From the NCBI GenBank assembly GCA_933228675.1, contig OW121743.1, positions 56,051,903 through 56,115,902 on the forward strand: a stretch of 64,000 nt of DNA, read 5' to 3'. Below, one piece after another: positions 36,826 through 49,174 of the stretch. The notes under the pieces were generated by a model. The model saw only the letters and a program-made list of their open reading frames with translations. It was not told the DNA's origin and searched no databases. How positions within the stretch are numbered: position 1 is the stretch's first letter; the number at the start of each line of letters is the position of its first letter. Origin of the DNA: Stomorhina lunata (Eukaryota; Arthropoda; Insecta; Diptera; Rhiniidae). Made by a program: the position numbers and the translations under genes.

Positions 36826-39800
36826 TTCTGTAGAAAAAATTTCAATATGAAAATTTTTCTATAGAAAAAATTTTAATATGAAAATTTTTCTGTAGAAAAA
36901 ATTTCAATATGAAAATTTTTCTGTAGAAAAAATTTCAATATGAAAATTTTTATATAGAAAAAATTTCATATTGAAAATTTTTCTATAGAAAAAATTTCAA
37001 TATGAAAACTTTTCTATAGAAAAAATTTTAATATGAAAATTTTTCTGTAAAAAAAATTTCAATATGAAAATTTTTCTATAGAAAAAATTTTAATATGAAA
37101 ATTTTTCTGTAGAAAAAATTTCAATTTGAAAATTTTTTTATAGAAAAAATTTCATATTGAAAATTTTTCTATAGAAAAAATTTCATATTGAAAATTTTTC
37201 TATAAAAAAAATTTTATATTGAAAATTATTCTATAGAAAAACTTTCATATTGAAAATTTTTCTATAGACAAAATTTCATATTGATAGAAAAAAATTTATA
37301 TTGAAAATTTTTCTATAGAAAAAATTTCATATTGAAAATTTTTCTATAGACAAAATTTTAATATTGAAAATTTTTCTATAGAAAAAATTTTAAAATTGAA
37401 AATTTTTCTATAGAAAAAATTTTAATATTGAAAATTTCTCTATAGAAAAAATTTTAATATTGAAAATTTTTCTATAAAAAAAATTTTAATATTGAAAATT
37501 TTTCTATAGAAAAAATTTTAATATTGAAAATTTTTCTATTTTAATATTGAAAATTTTTCTATAGAAAAAATTTTAATATTGAAAATTTTTCTATAGAAAA
37601 AATTTTAATATTGAAAATTTTTCTATAGAAAAAATTTTAATATTGAAAATTTTTCTATAGAAAAAATTTTAATATTGAAAATTTTTCTATAGAAAAAATT
37701 TTAATATTGAAAATTTTTCTATAGAAAAAATTTTAATATTGAAAATTTTTCTATTTTAATATTGAAAATTTTTCTATAGAAAAAATTTTAATATTGAAAA
37801 TTTTTCTATAGAAAAAATTTTAATATTGAAAATTTTTCTATAGAAAAAATTTTAATATTGAAAATTTTTCTATGAAAAAAATTTCATATTGAAAATCTTT
37901 CTATAGAAAAAATTTCATATTGAAAATTTTTCTATAGAAAAAATTTTATACTGAAAATTTTTCTATAGAAAAAATTTCATATTGAAAATTTTTCAATAGA
38001 AAAAATTTCATATTTTCATATTTTTCTAAAGAAAAAATTTCAATAGGAAAATTTTTCTATAGAAAAAATTTCAATATGAAAATTTTTCTATAAAAAAATT
38101 TCAATATGAAAATTTTTCTATAGAAAAAATTTCAATATGAAAATTTTTCTATAGAAAAAATTTCAATATGAAAATTTTTCTATAGAAAAAATTTCAATAT
38201 GAAAATTTTTCTATAGAAAAAATTTCAATATGAAAATTTTTCTATAGAAAAAATTTCAATATGAAAATTTTTCTATAGAAAAAATTTCAATATGAAAATT
38301 TTTCTATAGAAAAAATTTCAATATGAAAACTTTTCTATAGAAAAAATTTTAATATGAAAATTTTTCTGTAGAAAAAATTTCAATATGAAAATTTTTCTAT
38401 AGAAAAAATTTTAATATGAAAATTTTTCTGTAGAAAAAATTTCAATATGAAAATTTTTCTGTAGAAAAAATTTCAATATGAAAATTTTTATATAGAAAAA
38501 ATTTCATATTGAAAATTTTTCTATAGAAAAAATTTCAATATGAAAACTTTTCTATAGAAAAAATTTTAATATGAAAATTTTTCTGTAAAAAAAATTTCAA
38601 TATGAAAATTTTTCTATAGAAAAAATTTTAATATGAAAATTTTTCTGTAGAAAAAATTTCAATTTGAAAATTTTTTTATAGAAAAAATTTCATATTGAAA
38701 ATTTTTCTATAGAAAAAATTTCATATTGAAAATTTTTCTATAAAAAAAATTTTATATTGAAAATTATTCTATAGAAAAACTTTCATATTGAAAATTTTTC
38801 TATAGACAAAATTTCATATTGATAGAAAAAAATTTATATTGAAAATTTTTCTATAGAAAAAATTTCATATTGAAAATTTTTCTATAGACAAAATTTTAAT
38901 ATTGAAAATTTTTCTATAGAAAAAATTTTAAAATTGAAAATTTTTCTATAGAAAAAATTTTAATATTGAAAATTTCTCTATAGAAAAAATTTTAATATTG
39001 AAAATTTTTCTATAAAAAAAATTTTAATATTGAAAATTTTTCTATAGAAAAAATTTTAATATTGAAAATTTTTCTATTTTAATATTGAAAATTTTTCTAT
39101 AGAAAAAATTTTAATATTGAAAATTTTTCTATAGAAAAAATTTTAATATTGAAAATTTTTCTATAGAAAAAATTTTAATATTGAAAATTTTTCTATAGAA
39201 AAAATTTTAATATTGAAAATTTTTCTATAGAAAAAATTTTAATATTGAAAATTTTTCTATAGAAAAAATTTTAATATTGAAAATTTTTCTATAGAAAAAA
39301 TTTTAATATTGAAAATTTTTCTATAGAAAAAATTTTAATATTGAAAATTTTTCTATAGAAAAAATTTTAATATTGAAAATTTTTCTATTTTAATATTGAA
39401 AATTTTTCTATAGAAAAAATTTTAATATTGAAAATTTTTCTATAGAAAAAATTTTAATATTGAAAATTTTTCTATAGAAAAAATTTTAATATTGAAAATT
39501 TTTCTATAGAAAAAATTTTAATATTGAAAATTTTTCTATAGAAAAAATTTTAATATTGAAAATTTTTCTAGAGAAAAAATTTTGATATTGAAAATTTTTC
39601 TGAAGAAAAAATTTTAATATTGAAAATTTTCCGAAGAAAAAATTTTAATATTGAACATTTTTCTGTAGAAAAAATTTAATTTTGAATTTTTTTCTGTAGA
39701 AAAAATTTAATTTTGAATTTTTTTCTGTAGAAAATAATAGTTTTCTATGGAAAGAATTAGTTTTTTATTGAATTTTTTTTTTTCAAATATTTATATTAAG

Positions 39801-40478
39801 ATTTTTTCTTTACAACAAAATTTATATTAAATTTTTTTCTCAAGAAAACTTTTATATTAAAATTTTTTCTAGAAAAAATTTTATATTAAAATTTTTTCTA
39901 GAAAAAATTTTATATTGAAATTTTTTCTCTAGAAAAAAATTTATATAGAAACTTTTTCTGTAGAAAAATGTTCAATATTAAAATTTGTTCTATAGAAGAA
40001 TTTTCAATATTAAATTTTTTCTATAGAAACATTTTTAACATTAAAATTTTTTCTTTAGAAAACATTTTCAATGAAAAATTTTATATTAAAATTTTTTTCT
40101 AGAAAAAATTTTATATTGAAATTTTTTCTCTAGAAAAAATTTTATATTGAAATTTTTGCTCTAGGTAAAATTTTATATTGAAAGTTATTCTGTAGAAAAA
40201 TTTTCAATGTTAAAATTTGTTCTATAAAAGAATTTTCAATATTAAATTTTTTCTATAGAAAAATTTTTAACATCTAAATTTTTTCATTAGCAAAATTTTT
40301 TAATGAAAATTTTTGTATAGAAAAGTTTTCAATATGAAATTTTTTCTATAGAAACATTTTCAATACAAAATTTTTTGTATAGAAAAATGTTCAATATGAA
40401 ATTTTTTGTATAGAATAATGTTTAATATAAAATTTTTTCTTTAGAAAAATTTTTAAATTTTTAAAATTTGAATATTGA
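36826..40478. repeat. Palindrome array with a 1538-bp tandem duplication
   Basis: The same core and AATTTCAATATGAAAAT or AATTTTAATATTGAAAAT spacers as the previous array, with frequent CTGTAG cores. Two unusual strings recur at one offset: TATATAGAAA at 36,951 and 38,489, and GAAAATTATTCTATAG at 37,221 and 38,759, both 1538 bp apart. The stretch at 38,009 onwards also copies 35,391 onwards in the previous array (CATATTTTCATATTTTTC, offset 2618). The right end, from 39,600, decays through CTGTAG to CTAGAAAAAA forms. Confidence 0.92.
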
Positions 40479-41373
40479 AATTTCCTTTTTTTATTGATTA
40501 ACATTTTTAAGACCACGGGAGTTCAAAAATACTGTCAAATTATAATTTATCACTCTACCTTAAGCCTAAAAAAATTTGGATGTACAGTTTTTTATTTTCA
40601 AAGGAGGGATCACGAATGTAAATTTATGTGTAAATGTCATCTGGTAAAAAAAAAACAAAAAAAAACTAATATTTGCTTAATCATTAGGCATTTACATATT
40701 TATTAAAAAATTTTTCAAAATAATTTTATTACGAGATCTACTATTAAATGTAGGATTTTTTGAACTCACTTCTAATCAAAAAAAAATCACTTACATATTA
40801 AAATGTTTATACGAAATGCGAAAAAATGTCAAAGCGTTTATGCGAAAAAATGTCAAACTTTTTTATGTTGTTGCCATATTTTAGTCATTTGACATAAGTT
40901 TTGAAAATTCTAGTTACCTAAATAGTAACCCTCGTATATTGCTTACACTTGTTGAGACAAGCAACTTGTTTTTGACAAATAAACAGATTTTAAATATTAA
41001 ATTAATTACTTTACAATTGCTAAACCCAAAACGTTTTTAAAGTGATTTGTTTTTCTGTGATTTTTATTATTTTTGAATTTACAAACTGTAAATTTTTTTC
41101 GCGATTATTTAGAAAATTAATGAAAAATCACTCTCACTTTCATCAACATTTATGATGGTTTTTTCTTGATCATTTTTGTACACATTTTTCACAAAGTCCA
41201 CTAACATGTTTTACGTTTACGTTTACATTGATTTTGGATTTTTTGTATCATAAAGACATAAACTCTATTCGAGTACGAGTATCAAAATTCAAGTTCATTG
41301 CAGTTTATAATTCAATTTTGTTGTATTTCTATGTAAGTTTTTCATAAACGTAGTCATAGTAGGTTTTAATGGA
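40479..41373. other. Non-coding A/T-rich stretch between arrays
   Basis: No gene is supported. A 70-codon frame (40,494-40,706) ends in poly-K and has no domain. Small direct repeats (ATGCGAAAAAATGTCAAA near 40,817 and 40,840; TACGTTTACGTTTAC near 41,213) are present. Confidence 0.5.
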
Positions 41374-44300
41374 AAAATCTTAAAATTTTTCAATAGAAAA
41401 ATTTTATTAATGAAAATTTATCTATAGAAAATTTTTTAGATATAAATATATATTTAAAAATTTTTCCATAGAAACATTTTTTAAATGAAAATTTTTCTAT
41501 AGAAAAATTTTTTAAATGAAAATTTTTCTATAGAAAAATTTTTTAAATGAAAACTTTTCTATAGAAAATTTTTTAAATGAAAATTTTTCTATAGAAAAAT
41601 TATAATATTGAAAATTTTTCTATAGAAAAATTATAATATTGAAAATTTTTCTATAGAAAAATTTTAATATTGAAAATTTTTCTATAGAAAAATTTTAATA
41701 TTGAAAATTTTTCTATAGAAAAATTTTAATATTGAAAATTTTTCTATAGAAAAATTTTAATATTGAAAATTTTTCTATAGAAAAATTTTAATATTGAAAA
41801 TTTTTCTATAGAAAAATTTTAATATTGAAAATTTTTCTATAGAAAAATTTTAATATTGAAAATTTTTCTATAGAAAAATTTTAATATTGAAAATTTTTCT
41901 ATAGAAAAATTTTAATATTGAAAATTTTTCTATAGAAAAATTTTAATATTGAAAATTTTTCTATAGAAAAATTTTAATATTGAAAATTTTTCTATAGAAA
42001 AATTTTAATATTGAAAATTTTTCTATAGAAAAATTTTAATATTGAAAATTTTTCTATAGAAAAATTTTAATATTGAAAATTTTTCTATAGAAAAATTTTA
42101 ATATTGAAAATTTTTCTATAGAAAAATTTTAATATTGAAAATTTTTCTATAGAAAAATTTTAATATTGAAAATTTTTCTATAGAAAAATTTTAATATTGA
42201 AAATTTTTCTATAGAAAAATTTTAATATTGAAAATTTTTCTATAGAAAAATTTTAAAATTGAAAATTTTTCTATAGAAAAATTTTAAAATTGAAAATTTT
42301 TCTATAGAAAAATTTTAAAATTGAAAATTTTTCTATAGAAAAATTTTAAAATTGAAAATTTTTCTATTGAAAAATTTTAATTTTGAAAATTTTTCTATAG
42401 AAAAATTTTAAAATTGAAAATTTTTCTATAGAAAAATTTTAAAATTGAAAATTTTTCTATAGAAAAATTTTAATTTTGAAAATTTTTCTATAGAAAAATT
42501 TTAATATTGAAAATTTTTCTATAGAAAAATTTTAATATTGAAAATTTTTCTATAGAAAAATTTTAATATTGAAAATTTTTCTATAGAAAAATTTTAATAT
42601 TGAAAATTTTTCTATAGAAAAATTTTAATATTGAAAATTTTTCTATAGAAAAATTTTAATATTGAAAATTTTTCTATAGAAAAATTTTAATATTGAAAAT
42701 TTTTCTATAGAAAAATTTTAATATTGAAAATTTTTCTATAGAAAAATTTTAATATTGAAAATTTTTCTATAGAAAAATTTTAATATTGAAAATTTTTCTA
42801 TAGAAAAATTTTAATATTGAAAATTTTTCTATAGAAAAATTTTAATATTGAAAATTTTTCTATAGAAAAATTTTAATATTGAAAATTTTTCTATAGAAAA
42901 ATTTTAATATTGAAAATTTTTCTATAGAAAAATTTTAATATTGAAAATTTTTCTATAGAAAAATTTTAATATTGAAAATTTTTCTATAGAAAAATTTTAA
43001 TATTGAAAATTTTTCTATAGAAAAATTTTAATATTGAAAATTTTTCTATAGAAAAATTTTAATATTGAAAATTTTTCTATAGAAAAATTTTAATATTGAA
43101 AATTTTTCTATAGAAAAATTTTAATATTGAAAATTTTTCTATAGAAAAATTTTAATATTGAAAATTTTTCTATAGAAAAATTTTAATATTGAAAATTTTT
43201 CTATAGAAAAATTTTAATATTGAAAATTTTTCTATAGAAAAATTTTAATATTTAATTTTTCTATAGAAAAATTTTAATATTGAAAATTTTTCTATAGAAA
43301 AATTTTAATATTGAAAATTTTTCTATAGAAAAATTTTAATATTGAAAATTTTTCTATAGGAAAATTTAATATTGAAAATTTTTCTATAGGAAAATTTAAT
43401 ATTGAAAATTTTTCTATAGAAAAACTTAATATTGAAAATTTTTCCATAGAAAAATTTTTCAAATGAAAATTTTTCTATAAAAAAATTTTAATATTAAAAA
43501 TTTTTCTATAGAAAAATTTTAATATTGAAAATTTTTCTATAGAAAAATTTTAATATTGAAAATTTTTCTAAAGAAAAATTTTAATATTGAAAATTTTTCT
43601 AAAGAAAAATTTTTTAAATGAAAATTTTTCTATAGAAAAATTTTTTAAATGAAAATTTTTCTAAAGAAAAATTTTAATATTGAAAATTTTTCTATAGAAA
43701 AATTTTTTAAATGAAAATTTTTCTAAAGAAAATTTTAATATTGAAATTTTTCTATAAAAAAAATTTTAATATTGGAATTTTTCTATAGAAAAATTTTAAT
43801 ATTGAAAATTTTTCTATAGAAAAATTTTAATATTGAAAACTTTTCTATAGGAAAATTTAATAATTTTAATATTTTATTTAATAATAATTTTAATAATTTA
43901 ATTTAATCATTTTAATATTGAAAATTTTTCTATAGAAAAATTTTAATATTGAAAATTTTTCTATAGAAAAATTTTAATATTGAAAATTTTTCTATAAAAA
44001 AATTTTAATATTGAAATTTTTTCTATAGAAAATTTTAATATTGAAAATTTTTCTATGGAAAAATTTTAAAATTGAAAATTTTTCTATAGAAAAATTTTAA
44101 TATTGAAAATTTTTCTATAGAAAAATTTTAATATTGAAAATTTTTCTATAGAAAATTTTTAATATTGAAAATTTTTCTATAGAAAATTTTTCTATAGAAA
44201 ATTTTCTATAGAAAAATTTTTCTATAGAAAATTTTCTATAGAAAAATTTTAATATTGAAAATTTTTCTATAGAAAAATTTTAATATTGAAAATTTTTCTA

Positions 44301-45858
44301 TAGAAAAATTTTAATATTGAAAATTTTTCTATAGAAAAATTTTCATATTGAAAATTTTTCTATAGAAAAATTTTAATATTGAAAATTTTTCTATAGAAAA
44401 ATTTTAATATTGAAAATTTTTCTATAGAAAAATTTTAATATTGAAAATTTTTCTAAAGAAAAATTTTAATATTGAAAATTTTTCAATAGAAAAATTTTAA
44501 TATTGAAAATTTTTCTATAGAAAATTTTAATATTGAAAATTTTTTATAGAAAAATTTTTTAATAAAAATTTTTCTATTGAAAAATTTTAAAATTGAAAAT
44601 TTTTCTATAGAAAAATTTTTCTATAGAAAATTTTCTATAGAAAAATTTTAATATTGAAAATTTTTCTATAGAAAAATTTTAATATTGAAAATTTTTCTAT
44701 AGAAAAATTTTAATATTGAAAATTTTTCTATAGAAAAATTTTTATATTGAAAATTTTTCTATAGAAAAATTTTAATATTGAAAATTTTACTATAGAAAAA
44801 TTTTCATATTGAAAATTTTTCTATAGAAAATTTTTAATATTAAAATTTTTGTATAGAAAAATTTTCAATATTTATATAGAAAAATTTTTTTCTATAGAAA
44901 AATTTTAATATTAAAAATGTTTCTTTAGAAGAATTTTAATATTGAAAAATTTTAGTATTGAAACTTTTTGTTTAGAAAAATTTTAATATTGAAAATTTTA
45001 CTTTAGAAAAATTTTAGTGTTGAAACTTTTTCTTTAGAAACATTTTAATATTGAAAACTTTTCTTTAGATAAATTTTAATTTTGAAAACTTTTCTTTAGA
45101 AAAATTTAAATGTTGAAACTTTTTCTTTGGAAAAATTGTAATTTTCAAATTTTTTAATAGAAAAATTTTAATATTGAAATTTTTTCTTTAGAAAAATTTT
45201 AATATTGAAATTTTTTCTTTAGAAAAATTTTAATATTGAAATTTTTTCTTTAGAAAAATTTTAATATTGAAATTTTTTCTTTGGAAAAATTTTAATATTG
45301 AAATTATTTCTTTAGAAAAATTTTAATATTGAAATTTTTGCTTTAGAAAAATTTGAAAAATTTTTAATATTGAAATTTTTTCTTTACAAAAATTTTAATG
45401 TTGAAACTTTTTCTTTAGAAAAATTTTAATGTTTAAAATTTTTCTTTAGAAAATTGTTGAAACTTTTGCTTTAGAAAAATTTGAATATTGAAAATTTTTC
45501 GGTAGAAAAATTTTAAATTGAAAATTTTTCTTTAGAAAAATTTTAATATTAAAAATTTTTATTTAGAAAAATTTTAATATTGAAATGTTAAATGAAATGT
45601 TTTCTTTAGAAAAATTTTAATATTGAAATGTTTTCTTTAGAAAAATTTTAATATTGACAATTTTTCTTTAGAAAAATTTTAATATTGAAAATTTTTCTTT
45701 AGAAAAATGTTAATGTCGGAACTTTTTCTTTAGAAAAATTTTAATGTTGAAATTTTTTCTTTCGAAAAATTTTAATATTGAAAATGTTTCTTTAAAATCA
45801 ATTTTAATATTGAATACTCTTCTATAGAAAACAATAAATATTAAAAATAAAATTTTTT
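41374..45858. repeat. Longest and most uniform 31-bp palindrome array, ATTTTAATATTGAAAAT spacer
   Basis: TTTTCTATAGAAAA plus ATTTTAATATTGAAAAT repeats with a measured 31-bp spacing (41,651 and 41,682). From 41,640 to 43,250 the array is nearly perfect, about 50 consecutive units, apart from a small group with AAAATTG spacers (42,250-42,480). Near 44,170-44,230 and 44,610-44,640 the core is stacked directly on itself without spacers. From about 44,870 to 45,858 the core shifts to CTTTAG and the array decays. Confidence 0.96.
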
Positions 45859-46770
45859 CTATTTGCAAAACTTTTAGCTACGCCCCTGATTTTTTTTTTT
45901 TAATCTATAGATTTTTTTTGTAAAACTTGTTGTAATTGGCTAATGCCTGACTAGATGATTGCCTGGATAATACCCTGATGACGATTATACTATAAAGATC
46001 ATCATGAATGTTATTGCAACTTTAACAGAAGCACAAAATGTTTCGTGTTGCAGTAGAAACTGTATGATCGTCCCATCTATTGAATATTATGTGTTTTGTT
46101 TGGGTCCATAAATATTTTTTTGGATAAGGGTGTTGGTTTGTTTGTTGGTTGCTCTGTCTGGCGGTTATTTTTGAAAACTTGTTTAAAATCTTTAAATGCG
46201 TAATATTCGTTTTTTGCTTTTTTTGAACTCATGTGAAAATTTGTTATGGCAGTTTATTAATGTTACATGTATTGAAAATTCAAATTTCATTTGAAAATGC
46301 ATTAAATGTTATTATTTTTTAATGCGTTTACGTTTTAGTATTTTGTTAGCTGTTATATAAGAGAAATTTGTTTATAAATTTTTAATTAGAGTTTTTTTCT
46401 TTTAGTTTTCCATATTCTCCATTTAATGGATTTTTTTGTTCCTTTTATGTGTCTCTTAAAATGCCTATTAATTTTTTTTTAATTTAATTTCATTTTGATT
46501 TAGGTATTATTTACATCCTTTTAAAATTTCAATGACATTTTAAGTTGATAAAACTGTTTTTAGTTTAATTGTTGAATTTAGGCAGAGATTTTTTGAATTT
46601 TTTATTTATGGTATCTAAAAAGTGAGTGGACTGTCTTAAATAATGAGATAAAGATTAACAAATTTTATTTATGACAAACATCTAGATTTAAAGTGTTTAA
46701 ATGTTTGTAAGTTAATTTATAATTTTTAAAAACACAAAAATTAAAAATAATTTTACTTAAATGTAGCTTG
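45859..46770. other. Non-coding stretch
   Basis: No gene or element is supported. The sequence is A/T-rich and unique-looking, with slightly less A/T-rich patches (45,930-46,160). Confidence 0.5.
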
Positions 46771-47112
46771 TTTTCAGGGGATAATGTTACTTGTTGCCGG
46801 AAGGGTAAAGTTGAATGTTGTCTGGGGACAATTTAGTTTGCTGTCGGGAAGATAATGTTGCATATTGTCTGCGGGGTAATGTAACATGTTGCTAGGGGTA
46901 ATGTGACATGTTGTCAGGAGATAATGAGTCTTGTTAGGAAGGAATGAAATATGACTCTTTCCTAGGGATTAATATGGCATTTTGTCGGGGGGTAGTGCAG
47001 CATATTATCTGGGAGACAATTCAGGTTGTTGTTGGAGGTAACATGTTGCCAGAGGACTATGAAGCTTGTTGCTGTGGGGAAAGATACAGGTTGTTGTCGG
47101 GGAGATAATGTA
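46771..47112. repeat. G-rich degenerate minisatellite (GGGGATAATGTNACNTGTTG type)
   Basis: About 12 diverged copies of a unit of roughly 25-30 bp recur, with phrases such as GGGGATAATGTTACTTGTTG, GGTAATGTAACATGTTGC, GGTAATGTGACATGTTGTC and GGAGATAATGTAG. The repeat has strong strand asymmetry (G on +) and is unlike the neighbouring A/T-rich arrays. It abuts the next palindrome array at 47,112 without a gap. Confidence 0.75.
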
Positions 47113-47980
47113 GAGAAAAATATTTCTAACAAAAATTTTTCTAGAGAAAAATATTTCTAACGAAAATTTTTCTAGAGAAAAATATTTCTAACGAAAATTT
47201 TTCTAGAGAAAAATATTTCTAACGAAAATTTTTCTAGAGAAAAATATTTCTAACGAAAATTTTTCTAGGAAAAATATTTCTAACGAAAATTTTTCTAGAG
47301 AAAAATATTTCTAACGAAAATTTTTCTAGGAAAAACGTTTCTAACGAGAATTTTTCTAGAGAAAAATATTACTAACGAAAATTTTTCTAACGAAAATTTT
47401 TCTAGAGAAAAATATTTCTAACGAAAATTTTTCTAGAGAAAAATATTTCTAACGAAAATTTTTCTAGAGAAAAATATTTCTAACGAAAATTTTTCTAGAG
47501 AAAAATATTTCTAACGAAAATTTTTCTAGAGAAAAATATTTCTAACGAAAATTTTTCTAGAGAAAAATATTACTAACGAAAATTTTTCTAGAGAAAAATA
47601 TTTCTAACGAAATTTTTTTTTATATAAAAATATTTTTATCAAAAACTTTTCTATAGAAAAATATTTTTAACAAAAATTTTTTTATAGAAAAATATTTTTG
47701 TCAAACACTTTTCTATGGAAAAATATTTTTATCAAAAATTTTTAGATACAAAAATATTTTTATCAAAAATTTTTCTATACAAAAATATTTTTGTCAAAAA
47801 TTTTTCTTGGAAAAATATTTTTATCAAAAATTTTTCTATAGAAAAATATTTTTTATCAAAAATTTTTCTATGGAAAATATTTCTATCAAAAATTTTTCTA
47901 TAGAAAAATATTTTTATCAAAAATTTTTCTATAGAAATAAATTCTTGTTTTCCAAAATTTTTTATGAAAAAGTTTCTAAA
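47113..47980. repeat. 31-bp array with altered core TTTTCTAGAGAAAA
   Basis: From 47,113 to about 47,610 the unit is TTTTCTAGAGAAAA plus ATATTTCTAACGAAAAT; cores at 47,526 and 47,557 are 31 bp apart. The centre has changed from CTATAG to CTAGAG, which breaks full symmetry but keeps the TTC....GAA arms. From 47,610 to 47,980 the CTATAG core returns, with ATATTTTTATCAAAAAT spacers. Confidence 0.93.
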
Positions 47981-49075
47981 GGAAATTTCGTTTGAAATTT
48001 GTATATACCGGAAATCTTTCTTTAAATAAACCTTTATACAAAACTTTATATATTTATAAAATTAATAATATTAAAAAGTTTCCGATGCAAATAAATATCA
48101 AAAATTTAATTTTTTAATATATTAACTTAATTTGTTTAATATTAATATAAAGAAGACATCAGCCAAATTTTTGTTACTTAAAGCCTCTTAAAGTTAAATG
48201 TAAGTTTATTTAATTGCTGAAGTTAAATCTTTAGCATCATGTTTGTTTAACTAATATTTTATGTTTCCTGAATACAATATACTTGTAGCAACATACATTT
48301 TGCATGCAACTTATTTGTTGATTTAAGAAAAAACGTGTTAAAAAATTAAAAAACAAATACATTTCAATTAGTTTGGTGTTAATTACAAGCAATAAAGATT
48401 TAAATATTTCTAATAATGAGGAATTAGAAAGTGAATTTGCAAACTAAGGCAAATAATAAGAGAAAATAAAAGAAAGGGAACGAAAAATAAAATATTTACT
48501 GTCGGAGAAAAATCTCCTAGTTTATCAATTAAAAATTTTCAAATAGATAAAAATAACGTATAAAACTTTAGATTTCATTATACGAAAACATCAAATAGCA
48601 TACGGAAACATTTTTTGTTGCCTATTTTTATATTTAGTCAGATTTTCAAGAAAATGTTGCATACTTTTAGTTGTTTATGAAAATAAATTGAAAAGTGTTG
48701 TTGTCTTTACTAATAAAACACTAGCAAAGTAACAGTACTTTATTCACCAACATTAATCTGTACAAATACATACAACCCAACTTAATCACAATCTCACCAC
48801 TAATAATAAAGTATCTCATCACAAAGGCGTTTGTACACCGTAAACTAGTATTTTTATACAAAACTACTTCAGTGCTTTTTAAATTCAATAATAGACAACA
48901 CTTTTCCAACACATGTTATTAAGAAATACTGGAAAAAGAAGAAGAAAATCCTCTGACAAAAGTTCACTGCACCAAAAAAAGTGTTTCAAAATTTTCTTAA
49001 ACAGATTTTGAATTAAAACTTAATAGTTTGTAAATAATTCTTTTAAAAGTCTATAATAATTAACAAAACTACAAA
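47981..49075. other. Upstream region of Tim13
   Basis: A/T-rich sequence between the last array and the Tim13 start. It should contain the Tim13 promoter and 5' UTR, but I cannot pinpoint a TATA box or initiator. A 63-codon minus-strand frame (48,721-48,912) has no recognisable domain. Confidence 0.5.
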
Positions 49076-49174
49076 ATGTCGGGCATGTCTAACTTATCTG
49101 AAAACGAAAAGGGCGAATTAATGGATCAGGTTAAACAACAAATTGCCGTAGCAAATGCACAGGAGCTCTTGACG
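49076..49174 (+). CDS. Tim13: Tim13 coding exon 1
   Basis: 33 codons from the ATG to the donor GTATGT, ending in phase 0 after the ELLT codons. It encodes the N-terminal helix that precedes the first CX3C. Confidence 0.93.

Noticed and set aside
1618..47980. MEF2 or SRF (CArG) sites in TTTTCTATAGAAAA
   Set aside because: MEF2 needs CTA-(A/T)4-TAG and SRF needs CC-(A/T)6-GG; the core has CTATAG only, without the required spacing or CC/GG ends.
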